A DNA stretch of 64,000 nt from an uncultured Pseudomonadales bacterium (GTDB lineage: Bacteria; Pseudomonadota; Gammaproteobacteria; Pseudomonadales; Cellvibrionaceae). Within the stretch, counting starts at the first letter, position 1. Each line of letters starts with the position of its first letter. Shown piece after piece: positions 25,919 to 34,461 of this stretch. Position numbers and translations under genes: made by a program. The notes below the pieces were generated by a model. The model did not search any database. It was not told the origin of the DNA and saw only the letters and a list, made by a program, of their open reading frames with translations. The DNA lies in the NCBI GenBank assembly GCA_947488935.1, contig CANLBN010000001.1, forward strand, positions 682,001-746,000. Reading direction: 5' to 3'.

Positions 25919-26905
25919 ATGGAGAAGGTGCGAAATTTATTGAGCTGGGGTGCTCTAAAAGCGGCAACGAGTGACTGGCTCTTAGAAGTATGGATCATTT
26001 TTTGGACCTTGGTCAAAATCATGGTGCCAATACTGCTAATTGTTCGGGTTATAGAGCTATTGGGTTGGATCGAGTTAGTGGGCGAGATGATCGAGCCGGT
26101 TATGAGTCTAGTCGGTTTGCCTGGCGAGACGGGACTTGTATGGGTGGCCAATATGTTTGGCAATATTTATGCGGGTATGGCGGTATTTTATCAATTAGGT
26201 TTGGCCGGCGAGCTGACTATTGCACAGGTGAGTGTGCTGGGTACGCTTATGTTGTTAGCTCATTCATTACCCATAGAAGTAATGGTTGCGCGTGCAACGG
26301 GTGTGAGCGTTTGGTTTACCTTGTTGCTGCGTATTGGCGGTGCCTTAGTGCTCGGTGTACTGTTGCATTTTGTTTATTCGTCTTTCAATTTACTGCAAAC
26401 GCCTGCCCCACTTTTATGGCAGCCAGAAATCGCCAGCACAACATGGCTCGATTGGTTAAACACCCAAGCACAAACCCTTGTGGCCGCCCTATTAATTATT
26501 GCTAGCTTAACGCTATTAATAAGAGTGTTGCGTTTTATTGGCGTAGAAAAAGTAATACATTGGATGCTCTCCCCTATTTTGCGTGCTTTGGGTATTGGTA
26601 TTAAAGCTGCCAATATTATGATTGTCGGCTTAACCTTAGGGCTTTCTTTTGGGGGTGGCTTGTTAATTAAAGAGGCGCGTTCGGGTCGTATCGAGGCAAA
26701 AGATATCTTTTTAACCATGGCCTTTTTAAGCTTATGCCATAGTTTAATCGAAGATACTTTACTTATATTATTGCTAGGTGCCGATGTGGTCGCTGCACTT
26801 TGGGTTCGGCTAGCCTTTACCTTGGTCGTGATTATTTTGTTGGCTCGTTTTGCTAATTATTTATCCGAGCCAAAGCAGCGCTGGTTTTATCGCGTGCCTC
26901 GTTAA
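25919..26905 (+). CDS. Nucleoside recognition (Gate) domain membrane protein
   Basis: This 328-residue integral membrane protein has about 8-9 hydrophobic helices arranged as two similar Gate/nucleoside-recognition halves (VPILLIVRVIELLGWIELVG in the first, LTLGLSFGGGLLIKEARSGR in the second). Related proteins include SpmA/SpmB and YjiH-type transporters; the substrate is unknown. AAGGA lies six bases before ATG. It is divergent from the Lrp/AsnC regulator. Confidence 0.78.
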   Translation: MEKVRNLLSWGALKAATSDWLLEVWIIFWTLVKIMVPILLIVRVIELLGWIELVGEMIEPVMSLVGLPGETGLVWVANMFGNIYAGMAVFYQLGLAGELTIAQVSVLGTLMLLAHSLPIEVMVARATGVSVWFTLLLRIGGALVLGVLLHFVYSSFNLLQTPAPLLWQPEIASTTWLDWLNTQAQTLVAALLIIASLTLLIRVLRFIGVEKVIHWMLSPILRALGIGIKAANIMIVGLTLGLSFGGGLLIKEARSGRIEAKDIFLTMAFLSLCHSLIEDTLLILLLGADVVAALWVRLAFTLVVIILLARFANYLSEPKQRWFYRVPR

Positions 26906-26956
26906 GGGTTGATTAATAATTTCTAATTAAAAAAGAGCATATAGAAAGGTGATGCA

Positions 26957-27148
26957 ATGAAGGCAATTAATAAATACTGTCCACGGTCGGGTAAGCCGGT
27001 CCAGTCAGATTCACTGACAGCTTACCGAAGTGTAACTGTTGGGTTTTGTAACACAGGCTGCCGAGATGATTTTGCAAAAAATATCGAGAACAGGCCCGAG
27101 GATAAAAATTATTTTGATATCTTGATTAAAGAAAACCTACAGAGATAG
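26957..27148 (+). CDS. Small YHS/TRASH-like cysteine protein
   Basis: This 63-residue protein has CPRSGKPV near the start and VGFCNTGCRDDF in the middle, giving cysteines 8, 31 and 35. This is the conserved pattern of a small proteobacterial family often annotated only as hypothetical or near glutathione-transferase genes, and resembles the YHS/TRASH metal-binding fold with one ligand cysteine missing. It may bind a metal; this is inference. AAAGGTG precedes the ATG. It lies 51 bases after the Gate protein gene and may be cotranscribed. Confidence 0.7.
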   Translation: MKAINKYCPRSGKPVQSDSLTAYRSVTVGFCNTGCRDDFAKNIENRPEDKNYFDILIKENLQR

Positions 27149-27199
27149 AATTTTCTGTCTTTCGCAGGTAGATTTTCTTGTAAAATGGTATAAATAAAA

Positions 27200-28567
27200 T
27201 TAATTAATTGGGATGTCAACTTTAATAACGGTTCCTACTTCCTTGGAAGAAAAGACATTAATGCTGCCCCCAAGTGATTCTGCACGTACCTGCATGTCGA
27301 CAAACCCTGCCGAGATTCTATTACTCTTGTTGAGTGTTGTTTTTGTATCAAAGCCAATGCCGTTATCTTGGATGGTTACACCTATAGATGTTGTAGTCTG
27401 ATGTATACGAATGCTCGCTTTAGATGCTTGTGAATGAATAATTATATTTTTGATCGCTTCATCAATTATTCGATAAGTGATTGTCTCTAACTCTTTTTGT
27501 ATTACTTGACTATCGCCTATTTTTTTAAAAGTAAAATTAATATTTCTTTCTTTAAATGATTGTTGGGCTAGCGACTCAATCGCTGGGTATAAGCCTATCT
27601 CATCGACCGCTCTCGGCCGTAGCTCTCCAGATATGTGATAAATTTCGTGGATAGTTTCGTCTAAAATAGATGTGATATCAAAAATATCCTTCTCTGCTTT
27701 TTTGTTGTTAGGTTCAGAGGTTTTATATGTCTCTTTTAATTTTTCTCGGGCAGAATAGAGCTTTTTGTTAACTTTTTCTTGCAGGCTGAGTGCAATTCTA
27801 CTGCGTTCTTCCTCTTGCCCTTTCACTGCTTTTCGCGATAATGCTTGTAACTTTTTGTCTGCTAGTTTTCCTTCAGATAAAGTGAGACGCGCTCCAATAA
27901 AGCCGATGATAATAGTAAACAATATCGCTAGGCCAAATAGCAGCTGCAGCGTTTTTTTAATGTTGTGGTTAACTTCCTGATTTATTGAATTGATTGCTCG
28001 ATCAAGATCATCCGTATATAAGCCTGTTCCAACCATCCATTGCCAGCGACTTAAGCCTTTGCTGAAGCCAATTTTGTCAATCTCTCGACCCTGAGATGGT
28101 TTATCCCATATATAATCGGTATATCCACCTTGCGGAATTTTAGCTTGGTTAATAAGAGATTGAATTAAGTAAACTCCATTGGAGTCTTTAATATTCCATA
28201 GGTTTTTCCCTTCTAATTGTGGTTTTTTAGGATGGACTATATTCGTTCCTTGAAAGTCATAAACGAAGAAATAGCCGTCATCGCCAAATTTTAAGTTTCT
28301 CAGTATTTTTTTAGCAGATTCTTTTTTCTCATAGCCGCTGTCTCTTCTGTTTTCATAAATATGCTCAATCGAAGATAAGGCTAGCTCTGTATAGTTTTTC
28401 AGTTCATTACGGCGGAGTTCAAATACTGTATCAGAAAATTTTTTAATACTTTGTTCGCCAAGCTTTTTGGTTTGATATAAAGATAAGAGAGTCAGGGACA
28501 GACTAATTAATATTAAGGGGATCAATGCCAGTAATAATATTTTACTTTTAAAGGTGATTTTTTTCAT
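27200..28567 (-). CDS. Cache-domain NarL-type histidine kinase lacking the phosphoacceptor His
   Basis: This 455-residue inner-membrane protein has a first TM helix near residues 8-30, a periplasmic single Cache domain (FGDDGYFFVYDFQGTNIVHP, then WQWMVGTGLYTDDLD), a second TM helix near 205-225, a dimerisation helix and a C-terminal HATPase domain. The NarL/DesK-type phosphorylation box normally reads ERxRIAxxLHD; here it is ERSRIALSLQE, with Gln encoded by CAA in place of His. The ATPase boxes look intact (N box EAIKNIIIHSQA, G1 DNGIGFD, GFVDMQVRAESLGG). No response regulator gene is adjacent. It may be a pseudokinase or a ligand-controlled binding protein. Confidence 0.85.
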   Translation of the reverse strand: MKKITFKSKILLLALIPLILISLSLTLLSLYQTKKLGEQSIKKFSDTVFELRRNELKNYTELALSSIEHIYENRRDSGYEKKESAKKILRNLKFGDDGYFFVYDFQGTNIVHPKKPQLEGKNLWNIKDSNGVYLIQSLINQAKIPQGGYTDYIWDKPSQGREIDKIGFSKGLSRWQWMVGTGLYTDDLDRAINSINQEVNHNIKKTLQLLFGLAILFTIIIGFIGARLTLSEGKLADKKLQALSRKAVKGQEEERSRIALSLQEKVNKKLYSAREKLKETYKTSEPNNKKAEKDIFDITSILDETIHEIYHISGELRPRAVDEIGLYPAIESLAQQSFKERNINFTFKKIGDSQVIQKELETITYRIIDEAIKNIIIHSQASKASIRIHQTTTSIGVTIQDNGIGFDTKTTLNKSNRISAGFVDMQVRAESLGGSINVFSSKEVGTVIKVDIPIN

Positions 28568-28857
28568 GTGGTAGGACAACCTAATATATTTTTATAGTTA
28601 TTTTTTATGTCAGTAAGCAAACTATAATAGATATATCTTGGGGTCAATATTTATACAGACTCTTGGTAAAAAATACGTAGAGATACCTAGCTAAGGCTAA
28701 GTAAAATTACGTATTTATGTCTTCTGGAGGATTGAGGAAAAGTTATTATAAAAAGATAAGTGTTTATTCTACATTTAAAGAGTATATTGTTATTAATAAT
28801 ATATAGAAATGATTTGCAAAAAATAAATGGGATTGCAAACTATTTCTAGAGAAAACC

Positions 28858-29130
28858 TTATTTCTCCTCAGGAACATAGCCTTCCGCTTGGTCAACCTCG
28901 TCACCATCAAAAAATTTATCCATTTGTTCGCTAAGGTAAGCACGGGTGCCTAAATCCATTAGGTTGAGTTGTTTTTCGTTGATGATAAGTGTTTGGTGTT
29001 GCATCCATTCTCCCCACGCTTGTTTAGAGATGGTTTCAAATAATGTTTGGCCTTTAGCTCCGGGTAATGGCGGTACAGCTAAGCCTTCCATTTCTTTTTT
29101 GTATTTTCTGCACATAACCATTCTAGACAT
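28858..29130 (-). CDS. yggX: YggX family Fe(2+)-trafficking / oxidative damage protection protein
   Basis: This 90-residue cytoplasmic protein has the YggX signature: [14 protein letters not shown] with the single conserved Cys, [18 protein letters not shown] and MDKFFDGD. In enterics, YggX limits iron-driven oxidative damage and aids iron-sulfur cluster health. It follows mutY by 98 bases on the same strand, the classical mutY-yggX arrangement. Confidence 0.95.
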   Translation of the reverse strand: MSRMVMCRKYKKEMEGLAVPPLPGAKGQTLFETISKQAWGEWMQHQTLIINEKQLNLMDLGTRAYLSEQMDKFFDGDEVDQAEGYVPEEK

Positions 29131-29228
29131 AATATAACCTTATCAATGTTGGGATAATTGTTTGTTTATAGCTGCATTATACAAGCAATACAGCGGGATA
29201 GATGCTATTAATCAGAGATTCCTTTGCA

Positions 29229-30287
29229 TCATAGGGCATCGAGCAATTTTTTCACCGGAGCAGGTAGGCCGTAGGTCTCCCACTGTTGATGAGGTAGCCA
29301 TTGCTGTTGGTTATTATCGGCAATCATGTTGTGGGTTTGCTCAATAGTTATGTAGGCAGGCGTTATATCGAGGTGATAGTGGCTAAAGGTATGCCTAAAA
29401 TTAGGCTTTACCCTGTGGTCGATAACACGCCCGAAATGCTTTTCGCAAAAGCTATTGATATCTTCGTTTATTGCGATTTCTGGAAAGCTCCATAGGCCTC
29501 CCCAAATGCCGACCGATGGTCGCTGTTCCAGTAAAATATGGCCTGCATCGTTTTGTAATATTAAAAATTGAGTATGTTTTATGGGTAAGGCTTTTTTGGG
29601 CTTTTTAGTGGGGTAGTTTGTTGGCGTGCTTTGTTTAAACGCAATGCAATGCGTTTGTAAGGGGCAGGCACTGCATTGGGGTTTACTGCGTGTGCAAACC
29701 ATTGCGCCGAGGTCCATCATTGCTTGGGTATAGTCGGCAATATGGTTAGTTGGCGTGTATTCTTCGGCGATGGCCCATAGTTCTTTGCTGACCGATGTTT
29801 TGCCGGGCCAGCCCTCTACTGCATGGAAGCGTGCCAAAACACGTTTTACATTCCCATCCAAAATCGCTGCACGCTGCTTAAAAGCTAGGCTGATAATAGC
29901 CCCTGCAGTAGAGCGACCTATGCCGGGTAATTGCTCGAGCTCATCGACGCTTGCGGGGAATATACCGTTACATTGAGTGCTAATCATTTGTGCGCATTTA
30001 TGTAAATTGCGCCCTCGGGCGTAATAGCCAAGCCCTGTCCATAGTTGTAATACTTCATCTTGCGATGCCTTAGCCAGTGATTCTACATCAGGAAAGCGCG
30101 ACATAAACCGTTCGTAATAAGGAATAACAGTGGCAACTTGGGTTTGCTGTAGCATGATTTCAGAGACCCAAACCCTATAGGGTGTCCTGTTTATCTGCCA
30201 AGGCAGGTGTTTCCGGCCGTGCGTTTTAAACCATTTGAGTACTTGTCGAGAAAAGTTATACGGCTTTCCGGGCTGTTGTTTTGACAT
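29229..30287 (-). CDS. mutY: Adenine DNA glycosylase MutY
   Basis: This 352-residue enzyme removes adenine opposite 8-oxoguanine. It has the catalytic-Glu segment [10 protein letters not shown], the helix-hairpin-helix [12 protein letters not shown], the catalytic Asp in DGNVKRV, and the 4Fe-4S loop C-x6-C-x2-C-x5-C ([17 protein letters not shown]). A C-terminal NUDIX-like lesion-recognition domain begins near residue 230 ([17 protein letters not shown]). Length matches E. coli MutY (350). It is upstream of yggX. Confidence 0.97.
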   Translation of the reverse strand: MSKQQPGKPYNFSRQVLKWFKTHGRKHLPWQINRTPYRVWVSEIMLQQTQVATVIPYYERFMSRFPDVESLAKASQDEVLQLWTGLGYYARGRNLHKCAQMISTQCNGIFPASVDELEQLPGIGRSTAGAIISLAFKQRAAILDGNVKRVLARFHAVEGWPGKTSVSKELWAIAEEYTPTNHIADYTQAMMDLGAMVCTRSKPQCSACPLQTHCIAFKQSTPTNYPTKKPKKALPIKHTQFLILQNDAGHILLEQRPSVGIWGGLWSFPEIAINEDINSFCEKHFGRVIDHRVKPNFRHTFSHYHLDITPAYITIEQTHNMIADNNQQQWLPHQQWETYGLPAPVKKLLDAL

Positions 30288-30600
30288 TATTGTTCTTGGT
30301 AGTCTCTAGTTTGTGAGTATTTACTTACTTTGCTTGTATTTCGTTTATCTGATCGTCTTTTTAAGCCAGTTAGTTGATATAGAGCAAGAGCGTTAGTGCA
30401 AAATCGCTCAATAATAGCCTAATTTTATACGGCAAGCTCAAATTATACCTATAGGCTATCAAAGGATCAGGCCCAATAGTATTAATTGCTTGAATTCCAC
30501 TCGCTTTTTCTTGCAAATCTAAATGATAATAATTATCATGCCGTTCATTATTTTAGATGCTCCACTTACCTAATTGTCATAGCTCGATATTGGAATACAT
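30288..30600. other. Iron-controlled intergenic region
   Basis: This 313-base gap separates divergent mutY and the DUF4856 gene. It holds a Fur box at 30523-30539 and an overlapping sigma-70 promoter (TTGCAA at 30511-30516, 17 bases, TATCAT at 30534-30539) reading toward the DUF4856 gene. Nothing else was recognised. Confidence 0.6.
30523..30539. promoter_or_regulatory. Fur box
   Basis: ATGATAATAATTATCAT is a perfect 17-bp palindrome that closely matches the core of the Fur consensus GATAATGATAATCATTATC. It covers the -10 of the predicted promoter, so iron-loaded Fur should repress the DUF4856 gene and perhaps the genes that follow. Confidence 0.85.
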
Positions 30601-32022
30601 ATGAAAAAAGTTAACTTTATTTTGGCGATCAGTATTGCCAGCCTTAGTATGGTTTCTCATGCCCATGATGATAGCGCTAACAGCAAAAATGTTTATGCCA
30701 ACTTTCCAGTTACCGTTAAGGGTTACGAAGGTGATAAAAAGACATCCGTCAGTTATACCGGTCAGATTGCGCGCCATGCGATACACAATTCGCTTAAAAA
30801 GTTAGTAGCAAAGGCCGATGGCACCAATAGCGAGGCCATTAAAGCACAGATGATGGCGTACCTTGAGGGTAAAGAGGCAGGTAGAGCGATTATTGACCCT
30901 AAAACAAAGGGTGCTTTTGTGGTTAAGCAAACTACAATTGATGAGATCTCTAAGGGTAAGAATTTATCGAGCAAAGCCTATAAAGGTGGTGTCTCTGGGT
31001 GGCCAGGTAATATGACCGGTCCAGAAGTGCTTGCCTTTATGGTTGATAAAGCCTCTAAGACTACGGGCGGTTACGACCCATTAACAGGGTATGATTACGC
31101 GCAGTTGATTTCTAAATTTGCCATGGGCGCTGTTTTTTATAATCAGGCAGTCGATAATTATTTAGATGAATTGCTTGAGGCCGATAAAAAGCCCAATGAC
31201 AAGCCCTATAAGCCGGGTAAGCCTTATACCGGTAAAGAGCACGTATGGGACGAAGCCTTTGGTTATTTTGGTGCACCTGCTCATACGCTTAATTTAACGG
31301 CGAAAGATGTACATAGCATCAATAAGCAAAAAGAAGCAGCGTTTGATAAAGCCGATGCCAATCACGATGGTGTCGTTGATCTAAACACTGAAATGGCATA
31401 CGCACATGCCTATTATGCAGCAGCAGCTGATAAGGCGGGCAAAACGAAATATCTGCATACAATTACACAAGCCTTTTACGATGGCCGTACGCTGATTAAA
31501 AAAGCAAAAGGTAAAGCCTTGAGTGATAAAAAGCGTGCAAAGCTAAAAGGCTACGCCGAGGTTATTGCCAAAAATTGGGAGCAAGTAATCGCCGAGGCTG
31601 TATTTAACTATGCCGGCCAAACTTATAAAGACCTCCAAAATTTGAGTGCAACGGTTAAAAATAACGGCGATGCCTCTGCGATATTTAGAAAATACGCCAA
31701 GCATTGGGGCGAGCTAAAAGGTTTTTCTTTAGCGCTGCAAACGGGTAAAAATAATTTGGGCGAAACGGCAGTAAAACTGAATCGTTTTATAGGATTTAGC
31801 CCCGTGTTATTAGGTAATACTCAGGTAGCTAGTATTGATGCCAGTGGTAATTATGTGCAGGCATCTTCTGAGTCTCTTGAAGAATATAAATTACATATGC
31901 TAAAAGTGCAGCAGCTAATGGTTGATCAATTTAATGTTACTGCACGCGCGCACGATGCATTATCTGGGCTTGGTGATTTGGCTAAGAAGTTAGGCTCTGG
32001 TACCAGTGCAGAAAATGACTAG
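30601..32022 (+). CDS. DUF4856 domain-containing secreted protein with EF-hand-like loop
   Basis: This 473-residue protein has a signal peptide (MKKVNFILAISIASLSMVSHA, then HDD). The mature part matches DUF4856: VSYTGQIARHAIHNSLKKLV near the start and EHVWDEAFGYFGAP in the middle. Residues after about 250 contain a canonical EF-hand loop, DANHDGVVDLNTE, with Asp, Asn, Asp, Gly and the final Glu in register, so calcium binding is likely. DUF4856 proteins are of unknown function and are often iron-regulated. The Fur box upstream and the ferric transporter downstream support a role in iron acquisition at the cell surface or periplasm. A hairpin with a T-run follows the gene. Confidence 0.82.
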   Translation: MKKVNFILAISIASLSMVSHAHDDSANSKNVYANFPVTVKGYEGDKKTSVSYTGQIARHAIHNSLKKLVAKADGTNSEAIKAQMMAYLEGKEAGRAIIDPKTKGAFVVKQTTIDEISKGKNLSSKAYKGGVSGWPGNMTGPEVLAFMVDKASKTTGGYDPLTGYDYAQLISKFAMGAVFYNQAVDNYLDELLEADKKPNDKPYKPGKPYTGKEHVWDEAFGYFGAPAHTLNLTAKDVHSINKQKEAAFDKADANHDGVVDLNTEMAYAHAYYAAAADKAGKTKYLHTITQAFYDGRTLIKKAKGKALSDKKRAKLKGYAEVIAKNWEQVIAEAVFNYAGQTYKDLQNLSATVKNNGDASAIFRKYAKHWGELKGFSLALQTGKNNLGETAVKLNRFIGFSPVLLGNTQVASIDASGNYVQASSESLEEYKLHMLKVQQLMVDQFNVTARAHDALSGLGDLAKKLGSGTSAEND

Positions 32023-32039
32023 ATAGAAAGTTAGTCCTT

Positions 32040-32077
32040 AGCGATGCTCTGGCCTCTGGCTAGGGTGTCGCTTTTTT
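32040..32077 (+). terminator. Terminator after the DUF4856 gene
   Basis: AGCGATGCTCTGGCC (32040-32054) pairs with GGCTAGGGTGTCGCT (32058-32072), including several G-T pairs, around the loop TCT; six T follow. It lies 18 bases after the stop and may only partly block read-through to the next gene. Confidence 0.65.
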
Positions 32078-32122
32078 AGGTTTTTAGTATCGAAAATATG
32101 TAGATGAAAGTGATGTAAATAC

Positions 32123-33154
32123 ATGCTGGCAGATTATTGGAGTGACATTGTAGCGTCCTTTTTAGACCCTAAAAAAAGAGTGTTCTTGGGGTATCTATTG
32201 TCAGCATTTTTTATTGCTGTTGTGTGGTTAATGTTTATTAAAAAATATCGCTTTTCGAGTGCATTGGGTTTTATTTTTTCTAAAAAAACTTGGTTGTCTG
32301 ACTCCTCTAAAGCCGATTATAAATTATTCTTAATTAATAAGGTTTTTTTGCTGCTGTTTTCACCGTTATTTATTTCGCAAATTGCACTAGCGACGATCAT
32401 TTTTTATTGGTTGCACGATCTTATTCCCAGTTCTTCACATGTTTTTGAGAGTTTTTCTAATACAGCAATTGCCGTTATCTTTACTCTTAGCTATTTTCTG
32501 TTAGACGATTTTACGCGTTTTTATGTGCATCGAATCATGCATCGCTGGCCGTTATTATGGGCGTTTCATAAGGTGCATCACTCGGCGCAAACGATGACGC
32601 CAATGACAATATTTAGGGCGCACCCCATAGAGTCACTTATTTTTACCTTGCGCAGCACATTAACTCAAGCCGTCGCTATTGGTGGTTTTGTCTATTTTAT
32701 GGGTGATAGAGCAGATTTAGTCGTTGTGTTTGGTGCAAGTATTATTGTTTTTTTATTTAATGTGTTGGGCTCAAACCTCAGGCACTCCCATGTGAGTATT
32801 GGATACTGGCGCGTCCTTGAGCGGGTATTTATCTCTCCCGCGCAACATCAAATCCATCACTCGGTTGAACCGCGTCATTGGGATAAAAATTACGGAGTGG
32901 TATTGGCAATTTGGGATGTGCTTTTTAATAGCCACCATTATAGTGAAAAAAATCAGCAGTTAGAATTTGGCTTGGTAGAGCAGAGTAAAGTGCCTTTGCA
33001 GTCAGGTTTTAAAAACCATAGCTTGTCTGTGTTGCTATGGCAACCCGTTATGGATGGTGTGCAAATAGTCACAAAATATTTTTCAGTAAAAGCGTCGGCT
33101 TTACTGAAATTTGATGGCGAAAAAAGCCGACAAAAAATACACAAAAGTCTATGA
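32123..33154 (+). CDS. Sterol desaturase / fatty acid hydroxylase superfamily protein
   Basis: This 343-residue membrane protein has about four or five TM helices and the three histidine clusters of the membrane di-iron hydroxylases: HRIMH, HKVHHS and HQIHHSVEPRH. This superfamily hydroxylates or desaturates lipids with O2. The substrate is unknown. An iron-dependent enzyme beside iron-uptake genes is plausible. Its stop is 13 bases before the substrate-binding protein start, suggesting cotranscription. Confidence 0.88.
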   Translation: MLADYWSDIVASFLDPKKRVFLGYLLSAFFIAVVWLMFIKKYRFSSALGFIFSKKTWLSDSSKADYKLFLINKVFLLLFSPLFISQIALATIIFYWLHDLIPSSSHVFESFSNTAIAVIFTLSYFLLDDFTRFYVHRIMHRWPLLWAFHKVHHSAQTMTPMTIFRAHPIESLIFTLRSTLTQAVAIGGFVYFMGDRADLVVVFGASIIVFLFNVLGSNLRHSHVSIGYWRVLERVFISPAQHQIHHSVEPRHWDKNYGVVLAIWDVLFNSHHYSEKNQQLEFGLVEQSKVPLQSGFKNHSLSVLLWQPVMDGVQIVTKYFSVKASALLKFDGEKSRQKIHKSL

Positions 33155-33167
33155 GTGGAGTAGTGTG

Positions 33168-34223
33168 GTGGTGTTAAAAAAACAATCTCGAAAAGAAATA
33201 GTCCCTAAGTTTTTGCGCTCTGTTGTGGGTGCAGCCCTTATGGTGAGTTTAAGTTTGCCCGTGTGGGCGGCAGAGCAGGTGAATATATACTCTGCGCGTA
33301 AAGAAGCGCTAATTAAGCCGATACTCGATCGCTTTGAAGCGCAGACAAATATAAAAGTAAATTTAATTACAGGTAAAGCGGATGCTTTATTAACGCGTCT
33401 ACGCATAGAGGGTAAAGCGAGCCCCGCTGATGTTTTTATTACGGTGGATGCAGGTAGGTTGCACCGTGCCAAAGAGGCGGGCGTATTGCAGCCGATCCAA
33501 AGTGCTTTATTAGAAGAAAAAGTGCCAGCTAATTTACGAGACTACGAGGATTACTGGTTTGGTTTGTCCCAGCGTGCACGCCCCATTTTTTATGCAAAGG
33601 ATCGCGTTAAGCCTGGAGAACTTTCGACTTATGAAGACCTTGCCAGTGACAAATGGAAGGGAAGGATTTGTATGCGCTCTTCGAGCAATATTTATAATCA
33701 ATCCTTGACTGCATCAATGATTTTTTCAGAGGGTGCCGAAGAGACAGAAGTTTGGGCTAAAAAATTAGTCAATAATTTTGCTAAGCCACCAGCCGGTGGT
33801 GATACGGATCAACTAAAAGCCGTTAAAGCGGGTGTCTGCGATATTACCATTGCCAATACCTATTACTTTGGGCGTATTGTTAATAGCGATAAAGCATCGG
33901 ATCAAGCATTGGCTAAAGAGCTTGCAGTATTTTGGCCCAATCAAAATGGTCGTGGTACTCATGTGAATGTCAGTGGTGCAGGTGTGACGGCCAACACTAA
34001 AAACAAAGCCAATGCGATCAAGCTAATAGAATTTTTAGTCTCCGACGAGGCGCAAATATGGTACTCGGCAGTTAACAATGAATACCCTATTGTAGTGGGT
34101 ACAAAAATCTCAGATACCCTAAAAGCTTGGGGTGATTTTAAGCAAGATACGGTACAACTTAATATACTGGGCGAGAATAATCGCGCAGCAGTCGAGTTGA
34201 TGGATCGAGCTGGTTGGAAGTAA
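33168..34223 (+). CDS. Ferric iron ABC transporter substrate-binding protein
   Basis: This protein of about 351 residues starts at one of three consecutive GTG codons (33165-33173) after GGAG. A signal peptide (LRSVVGAALMVSLSLPVWA) is cut before AEQVN. The mature protein belongs to the FbpA/FutA class, with VNIYSARKEALIKPILDRFE at the front and the iron-binding Tyr pair in IANTYYFGRI. It carries Fe3+ through the periplasm to the permease encoded 238 bases downstream. An open frame reaches back to 33111 over the hydroxylase gene but gives a poor signal peptide. Confidence 0.93.
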   Translation: MVLKKQSRKEIVPKFLRSVVGAALMVSLSLPVWAAEQVNIYSARKEALIKPILDRFEAQTNIKVNLITGKADALLTRLRIEGKASPADVFITVDAGRLHRAKEAGVLQPIQSALLEEKVPANLRDYEDYWFGLSQRARPIFYAKDRVKPGELSTYEDLASDKWKGRICMRSSSNIYNQSLTASMIFSEGAEETEVWAKKLVNNFAKPPAGGDTDQLKAVKAGVCDITIANTYYFGRIVNSDKASDQALAKELAVFWPNQNGRGTHVNVSGAGVTANTKNKANAIKLIEFLVSDEAQIWYSAVNNEYPIVVGTKISDTLKAWGDFKQDTVQLNILGENNRAAVELMDRAGWK

Positions 34224-34352
34224 GCATGAGCTTATTGGGTACAAGGTGATTAGTGAATATTGTATTTAAAAAGCGGTTATCATAAGCTGATTAGCTTAAG
34301 GGAGCCTCTGAAAAAGTATTCACAACTTATCTGGAGCCTGCTTAACTCTTTG

Positions 34353-34411
34353 TGACCTTCTGCCTGACTGTAGGCGAGGTCATTTCTAAAAGCGCCATTA
34401 AAGGCGCTTTT
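34353..34411 (+). terminator. Paired hairpins between substrate-binding and permease genes
   Basis: An imperfect stem TGACCT/AGGTCA (34353-34382) is followed by a perfect stem AAAAGCGCC/GGCGCTTTT (34388-34411, loop ATTAAA). The second resembles a terminator and would lower permease mRNA relative to the binding protein, a common feature of ABC uptake operons. Confidence 0.65.
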
Positions 34412-34461
34412 GTCATTCTTAAAAAGATGTTCTTAATAATAAACGTGGTATGTGTCAGTAA

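Noticed and set aside
27200..29130. Two-component system at 27200-28567 with a nearby regulator
   Set aside because: No receiver-domain gene is adjacent on either side, and the kinase itself lacks the phosphoacceptor His.
33111..33167. ATG start of the ferric-binding protein inside the hydroxylase gene
   Set aside because: It would overlap the previous gene by 44 bases and put a highly charged stretch before the signal peptide; GTG codons after GGAG fit better.
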